In this document: positions 8,830 through 22,400 of the stretch, piece after piece
How positions within the stretch are numbered: position 1 is the stretch's first letter
Layout of the letters: every line of letters begins with the position of its first letter
Assembly (NCBI RefSeq): GCF_963675165.1
Contig: NC_087380.1
Coordinates: 4,896,571 to 4,960,570 of the forward strand
Direction: 5' to 3'
From: Halichondria panicea
Taxonomy: Eukaryota > Porifera > Demospongiae > Suberitida > Halichondriidae
Length of the DNA: 64,000 nt
Position numbers and translations under genes: made by a program
Notes under the pieces: generated by a model
Databases searched by the model: none
What the model saw: the letters and a program-made list of their open reading frames with translations, nothing else
Told to the model about the DNA's origin: nothing

Positions 8830-11800
8830 GAAGAATTTGTGGTGTCCCCTCAGTCCATCCTCAACTATGTAGAGGTTTCATTCATTAAAAAATTTGTAGC
8901 TGCAATCAACAAAGTAGTCAAGCTTGTCAAACAGAAAAGGTTCATAATTATCCGTACTGTTTAATTCATTTTATATGTGATGTTGATTCTGTGATTTGAT
9001 TGCAATGAATTTTATATCTCCCTGTTTTCCTTCACCCAGGCTCAAGGCGGTAACTATGGAGAATGAGGGTGGTGAGGAGACTACTCAAAAGGATGATGGA
9101 GAAACAGAGCAAGGTAGAGTGTTGTTGTTGTAGCTAGAGTAGTGCAGGAATGCGTATGGAGTTCTAACTATGTGTGGTATGTGCTTGGAATGAATTGTCT
9201 TGCAAAATACGTGATAATAATCCCCTACTACCCTTGTAGCTGTCACGCCCCCTGACGAAGATGAAGATGAAGATCTCTCAGATATGGAGGAGGGGGAGGG
9301 TGATGCAACTGCTTCCAAGCAACTAGCCAAGAAACAGCAGGTGCATATGTAGTAGGCATATAGGCATAGCTGGCTTTCACCATGCCTCGATTCATCCACA
9401 CATTTTTTAACAAAGATGTATACATGTATTAAAAATTCGTTATGATAATCTGATGTCAAAGTATTGACCATTCATGCTTTGCCGTACAACACACAGCAAA
9501 GCACTTATGAGGATCCCGGTGACTCAGACGTTGAAGTGATGGTCACCGATAATGATGGTTAGTGGGTTAGGTTTGTGCATATTTACATTCAGGCACTTCA
9601 CGAGCATTTTAATTTGGTCATTTGATTCAACACGCTATTAACCATTCATCTCCAATGACATGCACAAACAATATTATCGAATGTGCCTTCTGTCAACACA
9701 GGTGACTTCTCTGACGAAGAAGAAACCCCAATTAGTGTTGTTGGAGGCTCGAAAGAAAACGAAGAGTCAGATATGGAAGAGAGTGTTGTGGATAAGAAAG
9801 CTTTCATGGACAAGGATAGGATTCAGGTAAATATAGTGTGTTAATTATTTTTGTACCTGTTTTCAAGTTATTCAGTAGTTAATAAACTGTGTGTCCTACC
9901 TCACAGCAAGTGCTAGAGAGCAATCGCTACGTTGTGGATTACGAGTACGACTCTGTGGATGAGCTTTGGTGCCAGTTCACCCTCAAAGTAAGCAATATCT
10001 ACTTTGTTTTCCATGAACGTTTCGTTTTGGTGTACTGATTGAAGCAAGCAATGCTAGTAAATGTTTTTTAATAACCTGAAGCGCGTTGGTGGCGCCATGG
10101 TAGTCTGTCAGTGTGTGTGTGTGTGTGTTTGAGGTACCTTCTAGCGTTTATAGGCTTGATAATTATAGTGGTAATTAACAAAGCTATGTTATCAATGACA
10201 GCTAGCGAAAGCCAGGCTAGGAAGTTTGCATGTTGGTTTTACATAATTATGTGTATTATATCTATCCACATGTATAAAAGGCTTTAAATTATGTGTGCTT
10301 ACAAAGACTACTGGTTAAACTTTGCTGTAAGGTTTATATCCAGAAACTGAGTTTCAACATAATTTGGCTGTTTAGCCGTGTTAGTTGCCAGGTTTTATCA
10401 CGTCATACTGCGTGCTACTTAATTGTTATCCCCTGCTCCTAAGGTATAGTGATCATTCACATTGCCTCTGAGTGTGACAAAATAAGGCTGCTAGAGAATG
10501 TGAATTTGTGTACCACATGTGTAATCACAATTTCCTGTTTATTGTTATACCTTTCCCACCTAGTTTCCTCTACTGAACAGTAAAGTCATGTTAACTTCAG
10601 TTATGGACAAGCTGGCACCAAAAGTAAGTGTCTTAATTGATTGTTAGTATCTGTGTAGTCCGAGTCAGCTCACCTGGATGCCATATAGCGCAGGGTTTTT
10701 AGCAAGGATAGCTTTAATAGTGGCAGATTAAAGCTTCGTTGTCGAAAGAAGCTTACCTAACACATTGGCTGTGCTAGGTAAATGAACGTGGCTTAATTCG
10801 AGTCACGCATTAGGTCTACTCATCCGCACTAGACAAGCCACGTGGAGGCATATTTGTTTTCATGGGAAGACTCTAGGGTTCTTTGATGGCTCTTTTATGT
10901 GACTCTCAGTGTGTGCACCTGTCAGCCACGTTCAAGTCTGATTCTGATATTTCTCATTGTACATTAGTTTCGTTTCCCCTGTTAGTTACTGCTAGGTTCC
11001 CATGCATGTTCATATATACAACACTCTGGTTGTGAGATTCAATGTATTGTTCATTGCCGAGGTATGTGCACACTCAGCATAGCATTGCATAGGCATTTTC
11101 TACTCTATTAGCACGTAGTACTATTTTGTAATTAGTGTTGACTTTGCATAAGGAATATTTTGATGTGCTTACAGTTCTTTTTGTAGAAACTCAAGTTTTC
11201 CAATTTTCCGTTTTTGCTTTTGTCAGTTTGTGCTATCTTCTTCAGTTGTTGTTTACATTCACACACAGTCTGTAGTGTGGGAGACCTCAATGATTAACAG
11301 GGGCTACCTTTCTGAGAGCACTGAGCCAGGAGAGACTGGGCTATGGCGTCTCAAAACCGATGGTGTCAATCTGCAGGTGTTGTGGAGCTACCCTGAAGTG
11401 TTGGATCTTAGCAGAGCTTATACCAATAACATTCACGCCATGGCTAACACATATGGGATAGAGGCCGCATGCAAGAGCATCATCAAGGTTTGCTGATTAT
11501 TATAACATCTGAATTTTGTAGGTGTGCTAATCCGTGCCAAATACGATGTGTTATTTATAGTAGCTATTATGTGAGCACATTTCTTGTCTAGTGTGCATGC
11601 TGCCAATTACATTGGCATAGTGTGTCCTCCACTAACTTGTGTCTCGCCAGTACAGTAGTCTGTATTCAACTGCATAATGCCACACAATAAACTGCCTCAA
11701 TGGTTATTGCTGCAATAATTATACACGTAGGCTCATGTACATTATTAACCCGAGGCACGTGGGGGGCCACGAGTTATTATCGTCTGGTCTGTTCGTGTAT

Positions 11801-12576
11801 TCTGAGTCTGCTCACCTGGATGCCATAGCACTGCGTTTAAATCCTAGTAACTTCGTTTACAATCATGGGAAAAGACTCTAGGCTTCTTTTGGCTATAATT
11901 ATATACTGTGAGCCTACTCCGGTACCACTGCATGTCAGGCTGGTGTCCTACTAACCAGGCCTCTTTGTTTGTTCTGTAATCCTACTCTAGGTTCTAGGAC
12001 TCAGTGCATGTCCGGTGCCTTATTTGTAGACTTCTTTCGCTGGACTCTGCTGTGATCCTAGTCCTAGTGCATGTACCACTGCTGTTTTCAAGGCCTTTGT
12101 CATGTAGCGTTTAATCATAGTTTAGGTAATCGCTGCATGCTATATAGGTTTCCCTGTATTTGTACAACAATCTGGTTACGACGTGTAAAACCGCCGAGGA
12201 TTTAGCATTTCATGTTCATTAATTTTGACCAAACACCCCCTTCGTTCTGTTTTGACTCAGAATTTGCATTTATCTGTCACAGGAGATATCAGGTGTGTTC
12301 AGAGTATACGGAATCGCAGTGGACCCAAGACACCTCTCCTTAATTGCTGATTACATGACGTTTGAAGGCTCATATAAACCATTCAACAGGATCGGAATTC
12401 AGGGAAACAGCTCACCATTTCAAAAAATGAGTTTTGAAACTACTATGAACTTTTTGAAGAATGCCACGATAACTGGAGAGAGTGATTCAATCAAGTCTCC
12501 GTCAGCTTGCCTCGTAACTGGCCGAGTGGTGCATGGTGGTACAGGAAGCTTTGAACTGTTGCAGTCTTTGATTTGA
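8830..12576 (+). CDS. POLR1A: RNA polymerase I largest subunit (RPA1), C-terminal part only
   Basis: Nine exons: 8830-8939, 9040-9113, 9240-9340, 9497-9557, 9702-9826, 9907-9987, 10564-10623, 11269-11487 and 12283-12576. Phases agree throughout and total 374 codons plus stop. The first exon matches the segment of animal RPA1 just before the acidic jaw insertion ([17 protein letters not shown]). Exons 2-5 encode the acidic linker ([17 protein letters not shown]). Exons 6-9 encode the conserved end: [40 protein letters not shown] and [20 protein letters not shown]. The family is the catalytic subunit of the nucleolar enzyme that makes pre-rRNA. Full-length RPA1 is ~1,700 residues, so the clamp, catalytic NADFDGD region, funnel and bridge helix are missing. 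Upstream lie two unrelated intronless genes. Either they sit in a >8 kb intron of a complete gene, or this is a 5'-truncated copy or an assembly join. ATTAAA lies soon after the stop. Confidence 0.88.
10655..11885. repeat. Repeat R4 fragments inside RPA1 introns
   Basis: Two partial copies of one repeat lie in the introns flanking exon 8: about 10655-10760 (GAGTCAGCTCACCTGGATGC) and 11745-11885 (CCCGAGGCACGTGGGGGGCC.. then GAGTCTGCTCACCTGGATGC). Related copies occur at 16160-16995 in filamin and at 27155-28065 in midnolin. The landmark is a CTCACCTGGATGCCA stretch next to a (GTCT)n-rich terminus. Confidence 0.6.
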
Positions 12577-13439
12577 TATGAACAACAGTTTTGCTGTGAT
12601 ATTATTATTATTAAATTTGCTGTGTCTCATCTGTTAATGATGCATGTGTGTGAACTGATGATGCATGTCTGTGATGATGTCTATAGCTGAAATGCCAAGC
12701 ATTCCAAGTACACCCTAATACGGTTATTCATGGCCTTATAAACCACAAGTAGAACTTAAGAGTGGGATTGCTCAAACCACTCTGCTTTGTGTGGTACTTT
12801 CACGAAGGAGTGTGCTGGCAGTGTAGCTTCCCTCAAATTCCTCAAGGTAAGTGAATTTGCTAGACAATGACCGTTTATGGGCATGACCATCTAGCTAACT
12901 GGTTTACAGGCATTCCGATGTAATAGAGCCCTTACATGTTGACTCTGTTAATAGTGGGAGGCTGTGTAGAAATGCATAACTACGGTAGGGTCATGGTCAG
13001 TTGCAGTAGATCTACTGTTCAAGACAGCAGACTCATTTTATAGGAGCTAGCAATTAGCTCTTTGCAGTCCAATATCCCAGTGCTGTCAGTATTATAATAT
13101 AGAGATCAGCCATAGCGTTTGAACTCAAGATTGAAAATGTGAGTTTACACATAGATGTCCCTCTGATTAACAATAATTATGTAGACGAATTCATAGTGTG
13201 TTATATATAAGATCGCTTTACATGCATGCATTTCCACGTGCCAGTCATTTTTTAAGTAGTGTGTTTACACTACCTACTACAGTCATGTAGTTTGCTGTGT
13301 CTACTGGTTTGCATGCAATGAAATCTCCAAGCAATTAGAAGTATCAATATTATTTTAAGTTAGTGTGCTAGATATTCTGCATGTAAGCTGTCAGGTATAT
13401 TAAGCAATTGTCTATTCCACCAGGAACTCATTACTTGGG
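12577..13439 (+). promoter_or_regulatory. Filamin promoter region and 5' UTR with a leader intron (inferred)
   Basis: The 863 bases between the RPA1 stop and the filamin ATG must contain the RPA1 3' end and the filamin promoter. A consensus donor (CTCAAG|GTAAGTG, intron from 12847) and an acceptor 17 bases before the ATG (CCACCAG|GAACTC, exon from 13424) suggest a leader exon ending at 12846 spliced to the coding exon. No TATA box or CpG island is evident. The transcription start is not determinable. Confidence 0.45.
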
Positions 13440-16400
13440 ATGGCAAGTGAAAAGCATTTGGATGCAGAGTGGAAACGCATCCAGAAGAAAACATTCACTC
13501 GATGGTGCAACGAGCATCTAAAGTCAAAACTACTCAAAATTGAGGAGCTCAATGCTGATCTATCTGATGGCGTCAAGATGATTGTTTTGTTGGAACTTCT
13601 CTCTCAAAAGAAGCTTGGGCGTTATAACAAAAAACCTCGTGTGAGGGCGCAGAAGATGGAAAACGCTGAAGTGGCTCTCAAGTTCATTACAGTGACAGAG
13701 AGGATTCGCCTAGTTAACATAGGTAAGTAAAGGAACTTGACTCTATGCGCGCACATCTTACCTACGGAATCACATATATATATGCATAATTATATTAAGT
13801 GTTGCAATCTGAGACCCACTTGGCTTAGAATTTCAATTTGAGCTATAAGCAAATTCGAGTGTTAGCAATTCCAACTTCAAACAATCATATCCTGGTCATA
13901 GAATAAAGTACATGTAGATGTATGTGCATGCGCATGCTCAGCATAGCATTGCAGGAATTTTCTACTCTATCAGCATGTATATAGATCTCAAATCCTTTAG
14001 ATCAGCCAAGTGGTCCTTTTTCTGAGATTGTATCACCAGTATAGTTAGCTGTGTCCTCAACGCTTTGATTATAGTATGTATATTCACAGTAGGAATAAGT
14101 ACTGTATAATCTGCTTAATAAGCGCACATGAACTAATAGGCGCATACTGGTTAGCAGACCAAGAGCCTTGATAGAAGGCACGTGGTTTTCTGCACAGTTC
14201 TCTGCCCAACAGCTGGTCTCCACACTTCTTTATAGACGTTAAGTCTCTTTCACTACCAGTAGCTGTGTTACTGCTGTCAGATATGACTATAGACTTCTTA
14301 CAGACAAACGATCGAGCTAGCTAAGGGAGATTTGCTTCATTGAAACGTCATGGGCGTGGTTAATCTCTATAAGCGCGTCTGGATAATAGAGGCTTGCTCT
14401 TTTCCCTATAGGCGCATGCGCTTACTAACCAGATTATACGGTAATACATGTAGTCACTGTGCTTCTGCAGGTGCTGGTGACATTGTAGATGGAAACCTGA
14501 AGCTGATCCTTGGTCTAATTTGGACTCTAATCCTGCACTACCAGATCAGCATGGGCTTTGGGCTAGATGATCAACCCAAGGGTGGCCCCACTCCAAAACA
14601 AGCACTCCTCAACTGGATCAATGTAAGTATCATTCTGCATGAGTTTACTGTGTATTGTGTAGCGGGTAATTATTTTATGTGGGGTAACTTTAAAAAATTT
14701 GTCGTTAGCTGATTACGACTTCATCACGTTGCACTGCATTGCATGTGTTCCGGTAATTTACGCCTACTAGTTTTCGTGGGGAATTTTTTGTCAAGGTCTA
14801 CTTGCCTACGAATTTTACCCGATGAAAATTACCTGCTATACAGTAAGTTGCTACGTGGGAGTGTCTATACATGAATATTTGGTGTATGCAGTTGTAAATA
14901 CTCTCTAGGTATGAATACAATAATCAGGCTGTCCCCCCACGTATAAATTCATGACTGTATAATTACATTAATTGTACCAATGGGGTAATAATTAAGTGTC
15001 TGAGGTGTACGTAGTTTTCTTTACTATTGGATCCTATCTCAATCAGGACCAATTGACTGACAGAGAAGTCAAGAACTTCACTTCTGACTGGAGCGATGGT
15101 ACCACGATTGCTGCTCTGGTGGATGCTCTAGCTCCTGGTCTCTGTCCGGAGTATGCCATCATGAACCCTCAAAAGCCGCTGGAAAATGCCTCTCACGCTA
15201 TGAAGCTGGCAGAGGACTGGCTGGATGTGCCACAGGTACGCTCAACAATTATTCTTGGGTTGTGTTATGTTAGCAGCGTACAGGGTTAACCCACATGTCC
15301 ATAATTGGCACAGATGGATTGACGGTAATGGGAATTTGATTGCTTAATTGCATCGTGTGTAATGCGTGGTGTAGGAGCATCTTGCATATACCACTAATTA
15401 CTGGGTGAAAACAACCAGATTAATAATAGTGTCATGTACATGTACATAGATCAGGGTTTCATACAGGATTTTTAGCTTGGGAGAGGGAAACGCTTAATTC
15501 AGGGGGGTCCAGGGGGTCGTTCCCCGGACAAATTTTTATTATCTGAGGTTGCAATTTGGTTCTTTTACAAAAATCATACATTTTGTATGACATCATTCGG
15601 AGGGAATCCCAGGGCGCCCCCCCCCCCTCTCTATGAAGTCCTGTAGACCGTAATCTAGTTTCTCCAGATTTTAGAACAGAATAAAGATATATAAATCCAT
15701 ACACAGTTAGTACTTGTACTAAAGCGGTGCTGTAACTACTAGTTGCTAGCTGCACTACCCAAGAATATAGCGAACAGGAAGGTATCCTAAGTTTGTCTTG
15801 TAAAGCTATAAATTGGTGTTTTTTCTCTCGATATGTCTCAAATATGGCTAACAGTGGCTAATACACATGCATCTCTCTATGTTGAGTCTTGATGAGTCCA
15901 ACATTTTTTCAATCCAGCCCAACCCTATTAATTAGCACTATGAATTAGCACTGGGTGCCACTAGTTGGTGTAAGGGATGACAATCAACACTAGTACTAAT
16001 GTACGTCCCTGCTGACGGTGGAAATCGTGTTTATATAGTTACATAGAATGCATCATAACCATAAGGTGGCTCAATAAAAGAGCTACCACCGCCTGCTCCA
16101 TTTACTACAGTCCTTGAATCTGCAACATGTGGAGCAAATAATTATGTGGACTTGATGGTCAATCTGAGGGGCCGCGGGTTGTAATAGCTAGTCTGTTTGT
16201 CTGTCTGTTTGTGCTTCTGAGTCTGCTCACCTGGACGCCAAGTGGTGTTTACAGCATCGATAGCCTCAACATACTTAGGCATAAAAGTTTCTTCATCGAA
16301 TAAAAGCGCGCAAAAGCTGAACTTGTGCGTTGGCTATTCAATCCAGACAGTTTTGGAACGTACATACATATCTTTTAAGGATAATTTGTCCGATGACGTG

Positions 16401-19400
16401 GCAATGCCATAGAAACTATAATGTTCGTGGATAACTTGATTGTATGTGTAAAGAGTATGATGTCCGCTAACTCAAGGTGGTACATGAATGGAAGGGGGGC
16501 TAAGCAGCCTAGTGCTTAGGTGGGTTCGGGAGGGGGAGCATCATTCTCCTGCCCCACTGGAGGAGAAAGTCAAAAAGAGTATATAACATAAAAGTTTAGC
16601 ACAATAATTAAATCATTCTCATAAAGTTTAGTCTAGCTCTTAAATACACCTTCCTGCTTCAACACAGTACTTGTTGGCTGATTCGTACTCGCAGCCATTT
16701 TGCTCTTCAGTCAGAAGTCAGAAACTAGAGCACTGAAGTGCAAACCCTCTGCGTTAATTTGAGGTTTTAGTGAGTCTACAGCCTCGAGTCAAAGCCACGT
16801 GTACATCTGATTCTTAGCTTTTGCTCGTTTTTATTCGACAATGAATCTTTAACATCAAAATCTGCCAAAAACTACTACCGTATTGTGTTGAGGCTATCCA
16901 TGGTACAAACACAGTGCCATCGCATCCAGGTGAGTAGACTCAGAATATACACAGACAGACAGACAGACTGACCGACTACTATAACCCGTGGCGTGCCTCG
17001 GGTTAACTAGATGATTTGCTATGTGATCCAGTTTAAGAGTAATACCATACTCATAAATACATGTGTGACGCGTTAGAAAGTTTGAAAATAGATGACGCTA
17101 CAAAAAATTCTGAAGAGACTGCAACAGCCTTCACTGTAGTTTGCAAATCCAAGAAAATGTGGCTAGAAGCCTGCTAGAGAATTACAACCGTTGAGCTGGA
17201 ATACACACACACAGTCAGCTTTACCGTATTTCTCGTGCGGCTACGCCTCTAGGTATGATGATTGCTGGCATTTTATCAGATTTCGATGTTATAGGGTGCA
17301 TGCATGGTATGCATGAGTAGAGGAGTTTGAATGTCACAATGATGCTACGTACCGTACGTAGATTGAATTTGTCTCCTAAACTGATTTTTGGCACTCAGGA
17401 TGAGAATCTTTATTTCTCAAATCACACAAACATTACCAACAGTTTACTTAAGCAACGGTAGCTGTTTTAAGTTGCATTATATACTTTGACAATTGACAAG
17501 GATCGAGAAGCTTGCTGAACCTCACTCAAATCATGCTATCATCAACCTTCTTTTTCGCTATATAAAATAAAAATCCCATCCTTTTTGGTGTTGGTCTCTA
17601 CAGTACGTTTTTTGATATTATGTAGCATTTGCAATTCATGATGGAGTCTCTTGTTAATATTCTCTATTTTCCACAGGTACTTGGACCAGAGGACATGGTA
17701 AACCCTCATGTGGACGAGCTCAGTATGATGACTTACCTTTCGCAATTTCCCGATGCTAAACTCAAACCAGGAGCTCCAATCAGCAAGAAGAAGCTCAAAA
17801 AAGGCGATCCGAACAAAGTTAAAGTGTACGGTCCTGGTGTGGAAGAACATGGTCTAGATACAAATGCTTCTGCTGCTGACTTTACTGTCGACACTCGCGG
17901 TGCAGGCGATGGCACTATCACAGCAACTGTCACTGGACCAGATGGCCCTGTCGAGTGTGTCATTCAACCTCAGAAAAACGGCACAAACAAGTGCTCATAC
18001 GTACCGAATCAGGAAGGAGACTACACTGTTGGCGTTGAGTTCAATGGATTTCCAGTAGGAAAGAGCCCTTACAATGTTCATGTGTCTCCAGGAGTTGATG
18101 CTAGTGTCTGCATGGCATACGGTCCTGGACTTGAAGCAACAGATTTGAGAGCAGGGTCCCCTACTGACTTTTGGGTGGAAACAGCTGGTGCTGGTGATGG
18201 ACAACTAGGCGTGGTCGTCAAAGGACCAAAGGGCTCCATTGCCTCAAAAGAACTCAAAATTGACAAAGAAACTGATGACAAATACCACGTACAGTATATG
18301 TCTCAGGAAGTAGGACCACACACAATCGAAGTTACCTACGCAGGGTTGCACATCCCAGACAGTCCTTTCAAAGTGCGAATCGGATCAGATCGACCCAATG
18401 CAAAGAAGTGCAAAGCCGAGGGGCCAGGAATTGAAGAGACGGGAATGGAAATCAACAAAGAGACATGGTTTGACGTGCACACAAAAGGAGCTGGGCGCGG
18501 AGATTTGTCTGTTCACATCAAAGGACCTCACGGTACTGAAGAAATGAAGCAAGAAAACTTAGAGCGAGGTCTCGACCACTTTACCTACACCCCAACACAG
18601 AGTGGAGAATATGTTATCACTATCAAATATGGTGGAGACAACATTCCAGGGAGCAGATTCAGGGTTCAGGTTGAGCCTCCGACAGATCCTAGCAAATGTG
18701 TTGCTTTTGGTCCTGGTTTATCCCCACATGGTGTTCGGGTTAACGACCCAGCCAAATTTACCGTTCGTACCAAAGATGCTGGCCATGGCGAGGTGGATGT
18801 CAATATAACAGGCCCCAACGGTGAAGTACCGTATGAAGTTGAGAAGTCACCTTATACCTACAACTACACCTATCAAGCGACTGAGCCTGGAAATTATATA
18901 GTTGACGTCAAGTTTACAGGAGAGCACGTACCAAACAGTCCTTTTCCTGTTGCGATCTCAGATGCTAACAAGGTCACTATTGCTGGCCCCGGGATGGATG
19001 GAGAGTGTCTTCCAGTGTCTGCTCCTCTGGTGTATCAAGTAGATGCTCGCAATGCTGGCCCTGGGGAGGTCAAATGCACTGTTCAAAATAGAGAATCGTT
19101 GCAACATAGTGAAGAACAAACAGACTCAGCTGACGGTCCCAAGGTTATTGCAAATGGCGATGGAACATTCATGATTAAGTACACACCTACAATGCCCGGT
19201 CTGCAGAAGATGAACGTTACATTTGGAGAGGCTACTGTGCCTGAGACTCCCCTGCGGTTGAGTATATTTGATCCAAATGAGGTCCAAGCTTATGGTCCAG
19301 GGCTTGAAGACGGCAATAAATCTGGAGAAAAGACAGACTTTACAGTTGATATGCGTACAGCGGGAGAAGGACAGCTAGATGTCACAATAGAAGGACCTCA

Positions 19401-22400
19401 AACTACACCGATCACTATAAAAGATCAAGCTAATAACGTGGTCAAATGTGAATACACTCCAGATTCCCCTGGAGACTATGTCATCAATGTTAAGTACGGA
19501 GATGCACACGTTCCCAATAGTCCTTTCCATGTGAGCGCTCGACCATCAACTGATCCCAGTGTAGTCAAGGCATATGGCCCTGGTCTGGAATCTGGTCTCA
19601 CAACTGATATGTGGGCAGAATTTTTTGTTGATTACAAGAAAGCTGGAGACGGAGAGCCTCAAGTTACTGTCAATGGGCCAGGTGGTGGTGAAAATGTTGA
19701 AAAAGAGCAAATTGAAGACGGCCTCCAGAAGTATCGTTATTATATCGATCCAGATGAGGCTGGTGACTACAAAATTGACATTGCATACGCTGATGAGCCC
19801 ATCCCAGGCAGCCCATTCAATATTCAAGTTGATTGGAAGACAGATCCAACTAGAGTGAAAGCATATGGTCCTGGTCTTGAAGGTGGAAACACAGGGGAAT
19901 GGACTGAGTTCACTGTTGACATGACCAAAGCTGGCGACGGTAGTCTTGATCTTCAGATTGAAGGCCCGTGTGAGGCCGAAGTGAATGTGGAAGATCACGA
20001 AGACGGTACTGCTTCTGTCAAATACCTGCCGAAACAACCTGGAGAGTACAAAATCAATATATTCTTTGCCGACCAAGCTATCCCCGAGAGTCCATTTACA
20101 CCACAATTTGTTCCTGAAACCGATCCCAACAAAGTTCTAGCTTATGGTCCTGGACTGAAGCATGATGGTGTCAAAATTGGTGATCCTGGAGATTTTGTCA
20201 TAGACACAAGAGCCGCTGGAGCGGGTGCTGTGGACGTGAGTATCGATGGTCCTTATTGGAGAGGGCGTGCTCCAACACCTCAAGCCAACACTCCTTCTCC
20301 TGGACCTGGAAGTCGACCTGGCTCAACAAGTGGTGTACGACGAAAATCCATTAGTTCTGCAGCCAAGCCCAAGATTACAAGCAACAACGACGATACTTAC
20401 AATGTTGTCTACAATCCTCGCAAAGTAGGTACATACAAGGTCAATGTATACTTTGCAGACCAATCTATCTCTGACTCACCATATGAGGTGAATATCACAG
20501 ATCCGAGCAAAGTCCTTGTAAAGGGACCTGGCTTCGATGAGAATGGTGAAAAATATGAAGAAATCCCACTCATTTCAATCTCCAATAAAGAGCCTTTAAT
20601 ATGGACCATTGACTGTACTGAAGCTGGACCTGGTCCCATAGATGCAAAAATGTATGGAATGGATGGCACCGAGAAAGAAATACAGCTAGTCGAATGTGAA
20701 GAAGACGTTTACAGCCTCACTTACACACCAGACAAAGCTGGCCGCCATCGCCTTGTACTGAAATACTCTGGCAAAGAACTTCAACAAAGCCCACTCGATT
20801 TCTCCCTATCTGATTCCAGTCAAGTCAAAGTAACCGGGCCAGGCCTTGCAGGGGGAAGAATTGGAGAAGAGATTGTTATCGAAGTCGACTCCAGTAAAGC
20901 TGGTGATGGTGGTCTTGCTCTCTCACTATCTGGACCTTCACATGCTCCTATGAATTGTGATGATCACCAAGACGGAACAGCAACCTTAACTTTCATTCCG
21001 ACTGAGGCCGGCGAATACAAACTAGATGTTAAGTTCTCTGACGAGGATGTCCCTGGCTCGACATTTGGTATACCAATAATTGATCCCACTAAATGTTTAG
21101 CAACAGGCTCTGGAGTTACTGGTGAAGGAGCTCGTACTGGTCAACCTGCTCAAGTTTTTGTCGACACACGAGATTCCGGTCCTGCACCTGTTTCAGCAAC
21201 AGTTAAAAACCCATCTGGAAAGAGTTCAAGCATTGACTTTACTCCCACTGAAAAAGAAGGAGTATTTGTTGGCGACTACACCCCTGAAGAAGTCGGTGTC
21301 TATGATTTGGAAGTTACGTTTGCAAACGAGAGTCTTCATGATTCTCCATACAAAGTACCAATATGCAACCCTGATGCTGTTCAGCTTTCAGGTCCCGGTC
21401 TTGAGAGTGCTATAAAGGACATGCCCGGTGTGATTGATGTCTTTACAACCAATGCTGGCCCTGCTAACATCGGAGTTCAAGTAAAGAGTTTGAACGAAAA
21501 TGCTACTCCTGTAGAAGCTACAATTACAAAGGTTGATGATGACCACTACCAAATTGAGTACATTCCTCGAGATGCTAGTGACGTTGAATTGGATGTTACG
21601 TATGGTGGATTCCCTGTGACAGAGAAGAAAACAATACCAGTTTGTGACACTTCAATGGTAAAGGTGAACGGACCAGGAGTGGAGTCTGGCAACATAGCAA
21701 GGAAAGAAACTGAATTCACTGTTGATGCTACTGCTGCTGGTGTAGGAGATCTGGCTGTAGATATAGAGGACAAAGAGGGAAAACCAATCGCAGCAACAGT
21801 AACCGAGCTCGAACCTCGCAAGTGGCAAGTCAAATATGCACCAGAAGATGCGGGCACTCACCAAGTGAAAGTTGCATATGGCAACCATCCTGTGCAAGGC
21901 AGTCCTTTCGTTGTTGAAGTGTGTGATCCAGAAGTAGTAAACGCGTATGGACCTGGACTAGAAAAAGCCATCACTAATGAAGAAGCAAAATTCACGGTTG
22001 ATGCTACCAAAGCAGGTGAAGGGAATCTGGGATTGAAGATCCTTGGGCCTGGTGACTGCACCATTAACTGTGACGAAAAAGAGCCTGGCATATACGAGGT
22101 AGCATACATTGCACCCCGACCAGGAGTGTATGCGGTTGAGCTCACTTTTGATGACCATGACGTTCCCAACAGTCCATTTGAAGTGAAGTGTGTTAGGCCT
22201 CCACCTGATGCAAGCAAGTGCATTGTTCATGGTCTTGAGAATCCTGGCAGCTTCACAGTCGATTGCAGCGATGCTGGTGGGAGTGGTCTATTGGAAGTGG
22301 GCGTATCTGGAGCTTACGTTCCTGTGGAATTTGTCTCTGTGAAGCACAACGGCGATTACACGTTCAGCATATCGTACGACATTTCAGAGCCGGGAGAAAC

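Noticed and set aside
9085-9471. 128-codon minus-strand open frame
   Set aside because: It is antisense to the acidic-linker exons of RPA1; the Ser/Pro runs are the complement of GAA/GAT/GAG-rich coding sequence.
15459-15755. 98-codon minus-strand frame in filamin intron 3
   Set aside because: It falls in a G/C-homopolymer MITE-like stretch and has no protein signature.
17629-17676. Upstream ATG giving a 1,612-residue filamin ORF start
   Set aside because: The codons before 17677 are intron with a polypyrimidine tract and CCACAG acceptor; the real exon joins CH2 in phase.
19546-20106. 186-codon minus-strand open frame inside filamin
   Set aside because: It is a shadow of the filamin repeat exon, with no homology and no splice context.
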